From Mesorhizobium sp. 65-26 (GTDB lineage: Bacteria > Pseudomonadota > Alphaproteobacteria > Rhizobiales > Rhizobiaceae), in contig MKVL01000015.1 of the NCBI GenBank assembly GCA_001899205.1, forward strand, positions 214,300 to 278,299: a stretch of DNA of 64,000 nt, read 5' to 3'. Position 1 is the first letter of the stretch. The number at the start of each line of letters is the position of its first letter. The notes under the pieces were generated by a model. That model was not told the DNA's origin, searched no databases, and worked only from the letters and a program-made list of their open reading frames with translations. Positions 17,961 to 27,620 of this stretch are shown one piece after another. The translations under genes were made by a program, and so were the position numbers.

Positions 17961-18380
17961 CTAGGGAGCCGCCAGCGAGGATTGCAGGCGCTTCAGCACC
18001 GCCGCGGCGGTCCTAAGGTCCTGGTGATCGAACTCGGCGATGACCTCGCCGCGCAGTTCGGTCAGCACCGCATTGATCGCCTGCATGCGCTCATGGCCCT
18101 TCGGCGTCAGCACGAGGATCTTCGCCCGCCGGTCCGTCGGATCCTCGCGACGGTCGACCAGTCCTTCCATGACGAGAAGGTCGATGAGGCGCACGACGGA
18201 AGGGCCCTCGAGGCCCGCCTGCTCCGCCACCGCGCCCTGCCGTGCCTCGCCGCCCAGCTGCCACAATGCCAGCAGGGGCATGGCGGCCGCATGCGAAATT
18301 CCGTAGCGGTCCAGCCGTTCGTTGGCGCTGCGCCGCCAAAGGCGCGCCACCGTCGTCACCAGTTGCCCGAAATTGTCCAT
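17961..18380 (-). CDS. MarR-family transcriptional regulator
   Basis: About 139 residues. The winged helix runs AAAMPLLALWQLGGEARQG, with recognition region GPSVVRLIDLLVMEGLVDRR and the wing DPTDRRAKILVLTPKG, all standard for MarR. It is divergent from the MFS symporter gene and likely controls it. The start is uncertain: the ATG at 18380 gives normal MarR length, while an ATG at 18416 would lie inside the palindromic operator. Confidence 0.88.
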   Translation of the reverse strand: MDNFGQLVTTVARLWRRSANERLDRYGISHAAAMPLLALWQLGGEARQGAVAEQAGLEGPSVVRLIDLLVMEGLVDRREDPTDRRAKILVLTPKGHERMQAINAVLTELRGEVIAEFDHQDLRTAAAVLKRLQSSLAAP

Positions 18381-18414
18381 CTCATCCAAGTGATCGCCAC
18401 TCCCGCGCAAAAAC

Positions 18415-18450
18415 ATTGCATGCAATCTTTTAGTATGCAATGCAATTGCA
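18415..18450. promoter_or_regulatory. operator candidate with two perfect palindromes
   Basis: ATTGCATGCAAT (18415-18426) and TGCAATTGCA (18441-18450) are both perfect palindromes built on the same TTGCA/TGCAA half-site. They lie in the divergent region of a MarR gene and a transporter gene. MarR dimers bind such short palindromes, so autoregulation and control of the symporter are likely. Confidence 0.6.
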
Positions 18451-18508
18451 ACAAGCAACAAATCAGAAAGAAGGCGCGGCAGGCGTGCCTTCCCTAGGGT
18501 GTCCTTCC

Positions 18509-19861
18509 ATGTCAGCGACAGTTCAATCCGTTTCCCGAGGAGCGGTCCCAGCCAATCCGCGCTCGCGCGTCATCCTCGCCAGCCTGATCGGCACGACCAT
18601 CGAATTCTACGATTTCTACGTCTACGCGACGGCGGCGGTTCTCGTTTTCCCGCATCTGTTCTTTCCGGCGGGCAACGAGACGACCGCACTGCTCGCCTCC
18701 TTCGCCGTGTTCGGCGCGGCGATGGTGGCGCGGCCGCTGGGCGCCATCTTCTTCGGCCATCTCGGCGACAGGCGAGGGCGCAAGATAACCCTGGTCGGCG
18801 CGCTGCTCACCATGGGCATCGCCACCTTCCTGATCGGCTGCCTGCCGACCTATCCGACGGCGGGCTGGCTCGCGCCGGCCCTGCTGGTCGTGCTGCGCCT
18901 CGCGCAGGGCTTCGCGCTCGGCGGTGAGTGGAGCGGCGCCGCCCTCGTCGCCACGGAGAACGCGCCGGCCAACAAGCGCGCGATCTACGGCACCTTCCCG
19001 CAGCTCGGCGCGCCGATCGGCTTCATCATCGCCAACGGCCTGTTCCTGGTCATGGCGGCGTTGCTGCCATCGAACGATCCGTCGACGCCGTCGCAGGCCT
19101 TCCTCTCCTGGGGCTGGCGCATCCCCTTCCTGTTCTCCGTCGCCATGGTGGCGATCGGCCTGTGGGTGCGACTCAACCTGGTGGAAAGCACCGCCTTCGA
19201 AAACACGGTGCGCAAGGGGCAGGTGAAGAAGATGCCGTTGGCGGCCGTCGTCAAAACGCACTGGAAGGAGCTCATCCTCGGCACCTTCTACATGCTCGCC
19301 ACCTACGTGCTGTTCTACCTGATGACGACCTTCTCGCTGAGCTATGGCCGCGCCTCGCCCAAGGCCCCGGTCCCGGGATTGGGCTACGACTACACGACCT
19401 TCGTGCTGATGATGATCATCGGCGTGGTGTTCTTCGGCATCTTCACCATGGTCTCGGGGCCCTGGGCCGACCGCTGGGGACGGCGCAAGACGCTGCTCTG
19501 GATCACGCTGGCGATCGCCGTCTTCGGCCTGTTGTGGACGCCGATGCTCGCCGCCGGCACGGTAGGGGTGATGGCTTGGCTGATCATCGGCTTCGCCCTC
19601 ATGGGGATGACGTTCGGTCCGATGGGCGCGCTGCTGCCGGAACTGTTCCCGGCCAATGTGCGCTACACCGGCTCCGGCATTTCCTACAACGTGTCGTCGA
19701 TCCTCGGCGCGGCGGTCGCGCCCTTCATCGCCGTGGCGTTGTGGAGCGCCGGTGGCGGCAGCCCGTTCTGGGTCGGCGTCTATCTGAGCGCGATGAGCGT
19801 GCTGACGCTGATCGCGCTGCTGATCGGCAAGGAAACCAAGAACGTCGACATGGATCGATAG
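18509..19861 (+). CDS. MFS transporter, metabolite:H+ symporter (MHS) family
   Basis: About 450 residues with twelve predicted membrane segments. The MHS signature is clear: IGTTIEFYDFYVYATAA near the N-terminus, the loop 2-3 motif FGHLGDRRGRKITLV, and RLAQGFALGGEWSGAAL. The family includes proline/betaine, ketoglutarate, citrate and shikimate symporters. It is divergent from the MarR regulator. The ATG at 18509 (AGGG nine bases upstream) is chosen over the frame opening at 18440, which starts within the operator. Confidence 0.9.
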   Translation: MSATVQSVSRGAVPANPRSRVILASLIGTTIEFYDFYVYATAAVLVFPHLFFPAGNETTALLASFAVFGAAMVARPLGAIFFGHLGDRRGRKITLVGALLTMGIATFLIGCLPTYPTAGWLAPALLVVLRLAQGFALGGEWSGAALVATENAPANKRAIYGTFPQLGAPIGFIIANGLFLVMAALLPSNDPSTPSQAFLSWGWRIPFLFSVAMVAIGLWVRLNLVESTAFENTVRKGQVKKMPLAAVVKTHWKELILGTFYMLATYVLFYLMTTFSLSYGRASPKAPVPGLGYDYTTFVLMMIIGVVFFGIFTMVSGPWADRWGRRKTLLWITLAIAVFGLLWTPMLAAGTVGVMAWLIIGFALMGMTFGPMGALLPELFPANVRYTGSGISYNVSSILGAAVAPFIAVALWSAGGGSPFWVGVYLSAMSVLTLIALLIGKETKNVDMDR

Positions 19862-19865
19862 ATCC

Positions 19866-19901
19866 TCGGGTTTCCGGCTCGGTAATGGGGCGGATACCCG
19901 A
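19866..19901. terminator. bidirectional terminator-like hairpin
   Basis: TCGGGTTTCC and GGATACCCGA form a 10-bp stem with one mismatch in the 46-base gap between the convergent symporter and ABC permease genes. No long U-run is present. Confidence 0.45.
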
Positions 19902-19907
19902 TATCAT

Positions 19908-20903
19908 TCAGATTGTCGCGCTCACATGCCGTTCGCGGCCGTAGAACGAGACCAGGGCGACGATGACCAGGCCGAGCGCCGCCTGCACGGTCGAAGGCCG
20001 CATGCCGAGGCCGATCAGCAGCGTGTTGATCTCGGTCAGCACCAGCACGCCGGCGATCGTGCCGATATAGCTGCCGCGCCCGCCGACAAGCGCCGCGCCG
20101 CCGACCACCACCGCGGCGATAGTCTGGAACAGATAGGGCTGGCCGACATCGCCATAGGCCGAGCCGGCGAAGCCGAGCAGCAGCACCCCGGCCATGGCGG
20201 CGAAGAAGGCGCTGGCGGCGTAGGTCATGGTCCACATGGCGACGGGGTCGATCAGCGCCAGCGGCGCCGCGCCCGGATTGCTGCCCAGCGCGTAGAGCCG
20301 CCGCCCATAGGGCGTTCGCGATAGCACCAGCATCACCAGCAGCGCCAGCACTGCCACGCATGGCACCAGCCACGGCACCGGCAGCGGCCCGGCCGATCCG
20401 CCGATGGAGACGAAGTCGGAAACGGCCTGCGGTGCCGAGCCGGACGGGAAGCCGCCGGTCCACAGCAGCACGGCGCCCTGCACGACCATGCCGACGCCGA
20501 GCGTCACGATCAGCGGGTGGATGTCGAGCCCGCGCGAGATCAGGCCGTTCAGCGCGCCGATCAGGATCGCCAGCACGCCGACGACGGCGCAGACCAGCGC
20601 GAAGTTCCAGCCGCTGCCGTAGAGCTGCGCCGCCACGACATTGGCGAAGCCGATGACGAAGGGGATCGACAGGTCGATGCCGCCGAGGATGACGACCAGC
20701 GTCTGGCCGACGGAGGCCACCGCCAGCAGCGAGGCGATGACCAGCAGCGCCCGGATGGCGAAGGGCGCCGAATAGCCGGGGATCAGCACGGTGCCGACGA
20801 TCTGCAGCAAGAGCGCCACGGCGAAGGCGCCGATGACGCGGGCCCTGGTGGACTGAAACAAGTTCGACTGAAACAGGTTGGACCGGAAAAGCTTCGCGTT
20901 CAT
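19908..20903 (-). CDS. ribose-type ABC transporter permease 2
   Basis: 331 residues, hydrophobic, of the RbsC/AraH (BPD_transp_2) family. GQTLVVILGGIDLSIPFVIG near residue 60 and the later VVGGAALVGGRGSYIGTIAG are the family hallmarks. It would pair with the upstream permease as a heterodimer. Its start overlaps the previous gene by 4 bases (ATGA). It is the last gene of the operon. Confidence 0.9.
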   Translation of the reverse strand: MNAKLFRSNLFQSNLFQSTRARVIGAFAVALLLQIVGTVLIPGYSAPFAIRALLVIASLLAVASVGQTLVVILGGIDLSIPFVIGFANVVAAQLYGSGWNFALVCAVVGVLAILIGALNGLISRGLDIHPLIVTLGVGMVVQGAVLLWTGGFPSGSAPQAVSDFVSIGGSAGPLPVPWLVPCVAVLALLVMLVLSRTPYGRRLYALGSNPGAAPLALIDPVAMWTMTYAASAFFAAMAGVLLLGFAGSAYGDVGQPYLFQTIAAVVVGGAALVGGRGSYIGTIAGVLVLTEINTLLIGLGMRPSTVQAALGLVIVALVSFYGRERHVSATI

Positions 20904-21853
20904 GCCCGTGCCTTTCCGCCGGCGAATTTCTCCTGCACCGCCGTCATCACCACGGCGGCCACCAGGATGACGCCGTAGGCGATCTGCAGCACGTAGGTCG
21001 AGACGTTGAAAGCCGTGAGCAGGCTCTGCAGCAGGAAGATGTCGATGGCGCCGATGGCGGCACCCGCAAGGCCGCCGCGTCCGCCGGCCAGGCTCACCCC
21101 GCCAAGCGCCACGGCGGCGATGGCCATCAGCGTGTAGGTGGGACCGATGTTAGGGTCGGCCGAGCCGATCAGCGCCGTCAGCATCAGCCCGGCGGCCGCG
21201 GCCAGCAGGCCGGTCATGACATAGGCGATGAAGCGCACCCGGGTCACCGGTACGCCGGCCGTGTAGGCGGCGCGGTCGTCGCTGCCCACCGCCATGAGCT
21301 GGTCGTAATAGGGCGTCTGCCGCACCAGCCACCAGAACAGGAAGATCAGCGCCAGCGGCAGCGCCGACCAGGAGCCGGCCATCGCCTTCAGCCAGGCCGG
21401 CGCGGGGCCGATCGGCGCCGGCAGCACGGTCAGCGTCACGCCGGCCAGGAACAGATAGGTGCCGAGCGTGGCGACGATCGGCTGGATGCGCACGACCGTC
21501 GCCAGGAAGCCGTTGGCTGCGCCGAAGGCCATGCCGATGATCAGCGCCACGGGCACGATGACGAAGGGCGACGACCAGCCGAGCTTCAGGAACAGGACCT
21601 GAATGACAACGGCGTTGACGAAGCCCATCAACGGCCCGACCGATATGTCGATGCCGCCGCGCCCGGCCAGGATGACGGGGGTGGAGGCCGCCGCTGCGCC
21701 GATCAGCGGCGCGGCCAGCCCGATCAGCGCGCCCCAGCCGGCCGGTTGGAAGCGGGTGGGGCTGAGGATCAGGTTCGCGGCGAGCAGGATGACCAGCAGC
21801 AGCGCCGCGAAGCCGATGCCCTGGCTCAGCGTCCTGAGACGATGCGCGTTCAT
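20900..21853 (-). CDS. ribose-type ABC transporter permease 1
   Basis: 317 residues of the same BPD_transp_2 family: STPVILAGRGGIDISVGPLM, FLATVVRIQPIVATLGTY and AVALGGVSLAGGRGGL. It overlaps both neighbours by 4 bases, indicating tight translational coupling of ATPase, permease 1 and permease 2. Confidence 0.9.
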   Translation of the reverse strand: MNAHRLRTLSQGIGFAALLLVILLAANLILSPTRFQPAGWGALIGLAAPLIGAAAASTPVILAGRGGIDISVGPLMGFVNAVVIQVLFLKLGWSSPFVIVPVALIIGMAFGAANGFLATVVRIQPIVATLGTYLFLAGVTLTVLPAPIGPAPAWLKAMAGSWSALPLALIFLFWWLVRQTPYYDQLMAVGSDDRAAYTAGVPVTRVRFIAYVMTGLLAAAAGLMLTALIGSADPNIGPTYTLMAIAAVALGGVSLAGGRGGLAGAAIGAIDIFLLQSLLTAFNVSTYVLQIAYGVILVAAVVMTAVQEKFAGGKARA

Positions 21854-22602
21854 GCCGCGCGTCCGAACATGGCGGCGATGACCGCGTCGGTCGACATGCC
21901 GTCACCGGCGATTTCGGCCGCCAGCCGCTGTTCCCTGAAGACGAGCACGCGATGGCACAAGAGCAGGATCTCCTCGATCTCGCTGGAGAGAATGATCAGC
22001 GTCATGCCTTCTGCGGCCAGCCCGCGGAAGACGTCGTAGAGCACGTGGCGCGTCGCCACGTCGACGCCGCGCGTCGGGTCGTTGAGCAGCAGGATGCGCG
22101 GCTCCAGCGCCAGCGCCCGGGCAAGCAGCACCTTCTGCTGGTTGCCGCCGGACAGGGTGGTGATCGGCGCATCCGGCCTGGGGGCGACGATTGACAGCTT
22201 CTGCCGGTAGGTCTCGTAGCGGCGCCGGCGCGCGCCCATGCTGAGCAGGCCGAGGCGCAGGTCGCGCGACAGCGTCGAGATGGCGAAATTGTCGAGCACC
22301 GACTGGGTCGGGAAGATGCCGGTGGCGCGGCGGTCGCGCGGCAGGTAGGCGACGCCGGCGGCGACTGCCTTGCGGAAGCTGCCGATCGGTCGCGACATGC
22401 CGGCGCGTTCGACGCTGACCGCGCCGGCATGCGGCTTCGTCAGTCCGGCCAGCGTGGTCAGGAATTTCTCCTGGCCGTGGCCATCGAGCCCGGCCAGGCC
22501 GACGATCTCGCCCGGCGCGATGCTCTGCGTGATCGGATCCGTGCCCTGAGCAATGGTGAGGCCGCTTATCGAAAGCGTCGCCCGGTTGGTGTCGTCAGCC
22601 AT
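21850..22602 (-). CDS. sugar ABC transporter ATP-binding protein, equivalent of the RbsA C-terminal half
   Basis: About 250 residues. It matches the second half of RbsA-type proteins: IAPGEIVGLAGLDGHGQEKF has the degenerate Walker A of that half, and YLPRDRRATGIFP, signature LSGGNQQKVLLAR and Walker B ILLLNDPTRGVDVATR follow. In Walker B the usual Asp-Glu is Asn-Asp. It is a separate gene from the N-terminal-half equivalent encoded just upstream, with an 8-base overlap, so the ATPase here is a split heterodimer. The start at 22602 fits this overlap. Confidence 0.85.
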   Translation of the reverse strand: MADDTNRATLSISGLTIAQGTDPITQSIAPGEIVGLAGLDGHGQEKFLTTLAGLTKPHAGAVSVERAGMSRPIGSFRKAVAAGVAYLPRDRRATGIFPTQSVLDNFAISTLSRDLRLGLLSMGARRRRYETYRQKLSIVAPRPDAPITTLSGGNQQKVLLARALALEPRILLLNDPTRGVDVATRHVLYDVFRGLAAEGMTLIILSSEIEEILLLCHRVLVFREQRLAAEIAGDGMSTDAVIAAMFGRAA

Positions 22603-23332
22603 GCGCCAGCTCCGCCGCGGTCTGTGGCGCCATCGCCTTGAGGAGTTCCGCCGCTGTCGCGGCGCCACGCTCCTGCGTCGCCACCACCCGGCCGCCGCGC
22701 AGGATCGATATGCGGTCCGAAAGCGTCATCACCTCGTCCATGCGGTGGGTGATGAACAGGATGAGGCAGCCTTGCCCGGCCAGTTGCCGCATCAGCGAGA
22801 ACACCGCTTCCCTGTCGGCGAAGTCGAGCGCCGCGGTCACCTCGTCGAGGATGAGGATGCGCGGGTTGCGCACCACCGCCCTCGCCAGCACGACGAGCTG
22901 CTGCGCGGCGAGCGGCAGTTGCCCGGCCGCCTGGTCGAGCGCGATGCCGGTCACGGCGAAGCGCTTCAGCACCGCCTCGGCGCGCGATCGCCGTTCGCCG
23001 CGCGGCACGGTCCGGCTGAGCAGCCCGTCGAGGCCGAGCAGGATGTTGTCGGTCACGCTGCGGTCGGGCGCCACCAGCACTTCCTGGAAAACCGTCGCGA
23101 AGCCGGCTGCCTGGAAGGCTGCCGGACCGCCGCCGGCGAAGGGCTTGCCGTCGAGCAGGATCGCGCCCTCGTCCGGCCGCACGATGCCCGACAACAGCTT
23201 CACCAGCGTGCTCTTGCCCGAGCCGTTCTCGCCGAGGATGGTATGGATGGTGCCGGCGCGAAAGGCGATAGACGCCTCCGCCAGCGCCACGGTCTCGCCG
23301 TAGCGTTTGGCAATGCCCCGCACTTCCAGCAT
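22595..23332 (-). CDS. sugar ABC transporter ATP-binding protein, equivalent of the RbsA N-terminal half
   Basis: About 245 residues with intact Walker A GENGSGKST and Walker B ILILDEVTAALDFADR, but the signature reads LPLAAQQLVVLARA, the LSxAxQQ style typical of the first half of RbsA. The switch His is in LFITHRMDE. It lacks the second ATPase domain, which the next gene supplies. The ATG at 23332 has GGGAGG upstream. The two proteins together would energise the two permeases. Confidence 0.85.
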   Translation of the reverse strand: MLEVRGIAKRYGETVALAEASIAFRAGTIHTILGENGSGKSTLVKLLSGIVRPDEGAILLDGKPFAGGGPAAFQAAGFATVFQEVLVAPDRSVTDNILLGLDGLLSRTVPRGERRSRAEAVLKRFAVTGIALDQAAGQLPLAAQQLVVLARAVVRNPRILILDEVTAALDFADREAVFSLMRQLAGQGCLILFITHRMDEVMTLSDRISILRGGRVVATQERGAATAAELLKAMAPQTAAELAHG

Positions 23333-23412
23333 GTGCCCCTCCCGAACGCATTCCGCTGAAAAGCGCGTCGCATGGATCCCGGGGATCGCGGCGCGCCTCG
23401 TTCTTTTTGACA

Positions 23413-23507
23413 CATGATCCCGAAAAATCCGCAACTTTTTCGGGATCATGCCTCGCTTGTTGGCGCATGATCTTCGCCGAAAAGTCTGCAACGTTTCGGG
23501 ATCATGC
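23413..23507. repeat. tandem palindromic intergenic elements
   Basis: A perfect 15-bp inverted repeat CATGATCCCGAAAAA / TTTTTCGGGATCATG with an 8-base loop occupies 23413-23450. A second, degenerate one (GCATGATC ... GGGATCATGC) follows at 23464-23507. They sit between the SBP and the first ATPase gene inside one operon, so they may stabilise or punctuate the SBP message. They belong to the same repeat class as copies near 6.4, 27.6 and 51.9 kb. Confidence 0.65.
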
Positions 23508-23516
23508 CCCGGACTC

Positions 23517-24701
23517 TCACTTGGCGCAGGCGTCAGGCACCTTGGCGTAGTCCCAGCCCTTGGTCGGCGCCGGCTTGGCGAAATAGGCGTCGAGCAGGTT
23601 CTCGGGCATCGGGTCGGTCGGCGGCACGGGGAAGACCGAGACGGCGTCCGGCGTCATGCAGTCCTTGTACCACTTGTCCAGTTCGTTGCCATGGACGGCC
23701 GGAATGGGAATGAGCAGCGTGTTGAGCTTGGGCTGCTGGCCCTCCAGCACCCGCACGCCGGTGCGGAACAGCGTCTCGGCGGTCCAGCCCGGCAGCACGG
23801 CGTTGCCTTCGAAGCGGTACTTGTCGGGATTTGCCTTCCAGTAGCCCAGCGCGTCGCCGGTGATCGAGCCGGTGACGAGCGGCGCCGGACGGCCGGCCTG
23901 CGCGAAGGCTTCGGCCACCACCCTGCTTTCGCTGCCCGTGGTCCACACTGCGTCGATCGGCGCGGGGTTGGTGGCGATCGCCTGCAGCACCACCGTCTTG
24001 GTGACGTTGGCGGTCCAGTTGCCGTTGACGGTGCGCGCCACCTTGATGCCGCTGTTTTCCGCCAGCGCCTTGTCGGCGCCCTGCTTCTCCTGAACCACGA
24101 TCGGATGGCCGGCGATGCCTTCGACCATCAGCACGCTGGCGTCCGGCTTGGCCTTGCCGATCGCCGTCATCATGTCATAGCCCCAGCGGGCATAGTTGGA
24201 ATCGACGTTGATGGCGTTGGGGCTGGTCACCGAGCCGGCGGCGGTGATGAAGGGAATGCCCGCCTTGGCGGCCGCGTCCACGGCGTCGTCCAGCGCGGTG
24301 GCCGAGCCGGGGATCGAGGTGATGATCGAGCAGCCCTTGTCGATGAAGGCGCGGATCTGGTTGATCTGCTGGCTGGTGTCGTTGTTGGAATCGGAGACCT
24401 CGAAGCTCGCCACCGTGCCGTCGGCGATCAGCCCGTCGACCAGGCGCTTGAGCTCGTTGGTGACGGCGACGCGCCAGGGGTTGCCCTGGTAGCTCTCCGA
24501 GTGACACCATTTCCACGGCTTGGCGGGCGCCTTGAAGTTGTCCCAGGCCGAAGGCAGGATTTTCTGCGGCGCCCCGTCATACTGCGCCTTCAGCTCCGCC
24601 GGCAGGCCGTCGATGACGGACTTCACGTCCGCCGCCTGGGCGATGCTCGAGACCGACAGGAACGTTGCTGCGGCCAGAACGCCGCGACCGATGGTTCTCA
24701 T
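23517..24701 (-). CDS. sugar ABC transporter substrate-binding protein (ribose-binding type)
   Basis: 394 residues with a signal peptide (MRTIGRGVLAAATFLSVSSI, cleaved after IAQA). The periplasmic-binding domain has QINQIRAFIDKGCSIITSIP, KAGIPFITAAGSV and DAVWTTGSESRVVAEAF, the pattern of RbsB-like proteins. At 394 residues it is longer than classical ribose-binding proteins. It probably supplies the split-ATPase transporter encoded downstream. Ligand unknown. Confidence 0.87.
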   Translation of the reverse strand: MRTIGRGVLAAATFLSVSSIAQAADVKSVIDGLPAELKAQYDGAPQKILPSAWDNFKAPAKPWKWCHSESYQGNPWRVAVTNELKRLVDGLIADGTVASFEVSDSNNDTSQQINQIRAFIDKGCSIITSIPGSATALDDAVDAAAKAGIPFITAAGSVTSPNAINVDSNYARWGYDMMTAIGKAKPDASVLMVEGIAGHPIVVQEKQGADKALAENSGIKVARTVNGNWTANVTKTVVLQAIATNPAPIDAVWTTGSESRVVAEAFAQAGRPAPLVTGSITGDALGYWKANPDKYRFEGNAVLPGWTAETLFRTGVRVLEGQQPKLNTLLIPIPAVHGNELDKWYKDCMTPDAVSVFPVPPTDPMPENLLDAYFAKPAPTKGWDYAKVPDACAK

Positions 24702-24757
24702 GACTTTCCTCCACTCATGTTGCGCTTCAGTTTCCTCCTCCCGCGCCCGCCGGTCCC

Positions 24758-25915
24758 TCAGTCCGCTCCGAAGCTTTGCCGGAACAGCCGGTTGAGGTCG
24801 GCAACGACGCGGCCTGCGTCTTGCCGTTCGGCGAGGCCGAGATTGATGCGATCGGATGCCGCCTGCTGGAAGGCCATGTAGCCGTCATGGCGCGGGCGCA
24901 CCCAGGCGCATTCCAGCGTCGCGCGCGTGGCGCGGTAGAAATCGCCGGTAGTGGCGTTGACGGCGTCGTCTTCCCAGGCGGCGGCATGTCCGGGTTGGCC
25001 GCCGCCGGCCGCGTAAGGGCCGCGCTGCGTGTCGCCGGCGGCGATCCAGTAGGCGAAGTCGATCGCCTCGGCCCGGGCTTGCGAGAAGGCGGAGACGGCG
25101 ATGCCGGTGCCGCCGAGCGCCGACCCCACCGGCCCGTGCCGGCCGGCCACCGGCATGTCGGCGAAGGCGAGCCGGCGTGGCCGGAAGCCGGCCATGCCGT
25201 AGGAGACGTAGCCGTAGATCAGCGGCGCGCAGGCGATGCGCGATTCCGGCAGCGCCATTGCTTCCGAGACGGCGATCGGGTCCATGCCGAGGCAATCGGG
25301 ATCGACCAGTCCGGCAAGCTCGCGCAGCCTCTCGAAGACGGCTTCGCCGGCGTCAGCGGCGATCAGGTCACCGGGGCCGGTGGTGGCGCAGGCGTGGCCG
25401 AGGTTCCCGGCCAGCGTGTAGAAGCACATCAGCGAGTGCGGCGGCCGCAGCGGCAGCAGCACCCGGCCGGCGCGGGCCAGCTCCAGCACCTCGCCCCAGC
25501 TCGCCGGCGCGGCGGCCAGCAGGTCCGGCCGCCAGGCCTGGACCTGGCAGGCCGCGTCGATCGGGAAGGCCCATTGCCGGTCCTGCCCGGTTTGATCCGG
25601 CCAGGTGTAGCTCGGATAGGACTGTCCGACGCTGCCTCTGGCGAGCGCCTCGCACTCGGTCTCGCGGCCGGGCATGTCGAGCGGCGCCAGGCAGCCTTCG
25701 GCGGTGATCTGGCCGACATGCGGATGGTCGATGACGATCAGGTCATAGGCCTTGGCCAGTTCCTCGACCGGGAAGGATTCGAAATCCTGCAGCGAGCGCT
25801 TTTCCCAGGCGATCGCGACGCCGGTCTTCTCGCGCCACAGCGTCGAGCAGGCGACCATCGGATCGTAGCCACGCGGATGGCTCCAGGTCATGCCCTTGAG
25901 TGTCGGCGCGCTCAC
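24758..25915 (-). CDS. solute-binding-protein-like protein without signal peptide
   Basis: About 385 residues with the fold of family 1 solute-binding proteins (LKGMTWSHPRGYDPMVACST, YDLIVIDHPHVGQ, AFPIDAACQVQAWRPDLL, ALGGTGIAVSAFS). The N-terminus starts directly at the mature fold, so no export signal exists. The GTG at 25915 overlaps the CoA-transferase stop (GTGA), which fixes the start and rules out a missed leader unless translation began inside the CoA-transferase gene. A cytoplasmic role, as a ligand sensor or as an enzyme partner of the CoA-transferase, is possible. A separate exported SBP follows in the same operon. Confidence 0.75.
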   Translation of the reverse strand: MSAPTLKGMTWSHPRGYDPMVACSTLWREKTGVAIAWEKRSLQDFESFPVEELAKAYDLIVIDHPHVGQITAEGCLAPLDMPGRETECEALARGSVGQSYPSYTWPDQTGQDRQWAFPIDAACQVQAWRPDLLAAAPASWGEVLELARAGRVLLPLRPPHSLMCFYTLAGNLGHACATTGPGDLIAADAGEAVFERLRELAGLVDPDCLGMDPIAVSEAMALPESRIACAPLIYGYVSYGMAGFRPRRLAFADMPVAGRHGPVGSALGGTGIAVSAFSQARAEAIDFAYWIAAGDTQRGPYAAGGGQPGHAAAWEDDAVNATTGDFYRATRATLECAWVRPRHDGYMAFQQAASDRINLGLAERQDAGRVVADLNRLFRQSFGAD

Positions 25916-27068
25916 AGGCCGAATTCCTCGCGGATGCGGGCGCTGTGCTCGCCAACCAGCGGCGCGGCGCGGTCGACCCTGGCGCGCGCGCCGTCGACGC
26001 GCAGCGGCGAACGGGTGGTGAGGATCGAGACATTGTCCTCGCGCGTCACCGTCTGCAGCATGTCCAGCACCTTGAAGCCGTCGCTCGCCATCATCTCCGG
26101 CCAGGTCAGCACCTTGGCGCACCAGATGTCGGCCGGCTCGAGGATGGCCAGCCATTCGTCCACGGTCTTCTCGGCCAGCCTTTTGGCGATGATGGCCTTG
26201 ATCTCGTCGCGCGCGGTGAACCAGCTCGCCGGATCGTCGCGGTAGGGCGCGAGCGTATCCAGTTCGAGCAGGTCGGCGAGCTTCGGGATCGGCGTCATGG
26301 CGATGGCGAGATAGCCGTCGCTGGTCGGATAGACGCCGTAGGGCGCCGACAGATAGGCATGCGCGCTGCGCACCGCCGAGCGGTGCGGCAGGCGGCGGCC
26401 GTCATTGAGATGGGTGGTCAGCACCTCGAACTGGAAGTCGATCAGCGCCTCGAGCAGGCTGGTCTCGACATGCGCGCCGGCGCCGGTGATGCCGCGCCGT
26501 ACCAGCGCCGCCAGGATGCCTTGCGCGCAGGCGGCGCCGGCCAGCATATCGGCGATGGCGAGGCCGAAGGGCACCGGTCCCTGGCCCTCGTCGCCGTTCA
26601 GCCACATCACGCCGGAGCGCGACTGCGCCAGCAGGTCCTGGCCCGGCCGCTTCACCCACGGGCCTTCCTCGCCATAGCCGGAGATCGAGGCATAGACGAG
26701 GCGCGGATTGATGGCGCGCACATGCTCGTAGTCGAGGCCAAGCCGTTCGATCACGCCCGGGCGAAAATTCTGGATCAGCACGTCGGCCTTGGCCAGCAGG
26801 CCGCGCAGCGCGGCGAGATCGGCCTCGTTCTTGAGGTCGACGGCAAAGCTCTCCTTGGCGCGGTTGATGGCGTGGAAGATGGTGGAATCGCCGCCGATCT
26901 CGGTGTCGCTGAGATAGAGCCGGCGCGACAGGTCGCCGCCGTCGGGGCGCTCGATCTTGATGACGCGGGCGCCGAGGTCGAGCAGCCGCAGCGAACAGTA
27001 CGGCCCGGACAGGAACTGGCTCATGTCGACGACGACAAGGCCGGAAAGCGGCAGCTCGGCGGCCATGG

Positions 27069-27072
<4 letters not shown>
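25912..27072 (-). CDS. CaiB/BaiF family III CoA-transferase
   Basis: 386 residues. The N-terminal region [19 protein letters not shown] and [19 protein letters not shown] is the family signature. [12 protein letters not shown] contains the Asp at the position of the acyl-bound catalytic aspartate. Family III enzymes move CoA from acyl-CoA donors (such as succinyl-CoA) to carboxylic acids. It overlaps MaoC upstream and the leaderless binding protein downstream by 4 bases each, a tight three-gene unit. The acid substrate is unknown. Confidence 0.9.

Positions 27073-27620
<548 letters not shown>

Noticed and set aside
24758-26155. N-terminal extension of the binding-like protein up to 26155
   Set aside because: The upstream part is an out-of-frame shadow of the CoA-transferase gene, arginine/glycine-rich and unlike any SBP leader; the GTG at 25915 with GTGA overlap is a better start.
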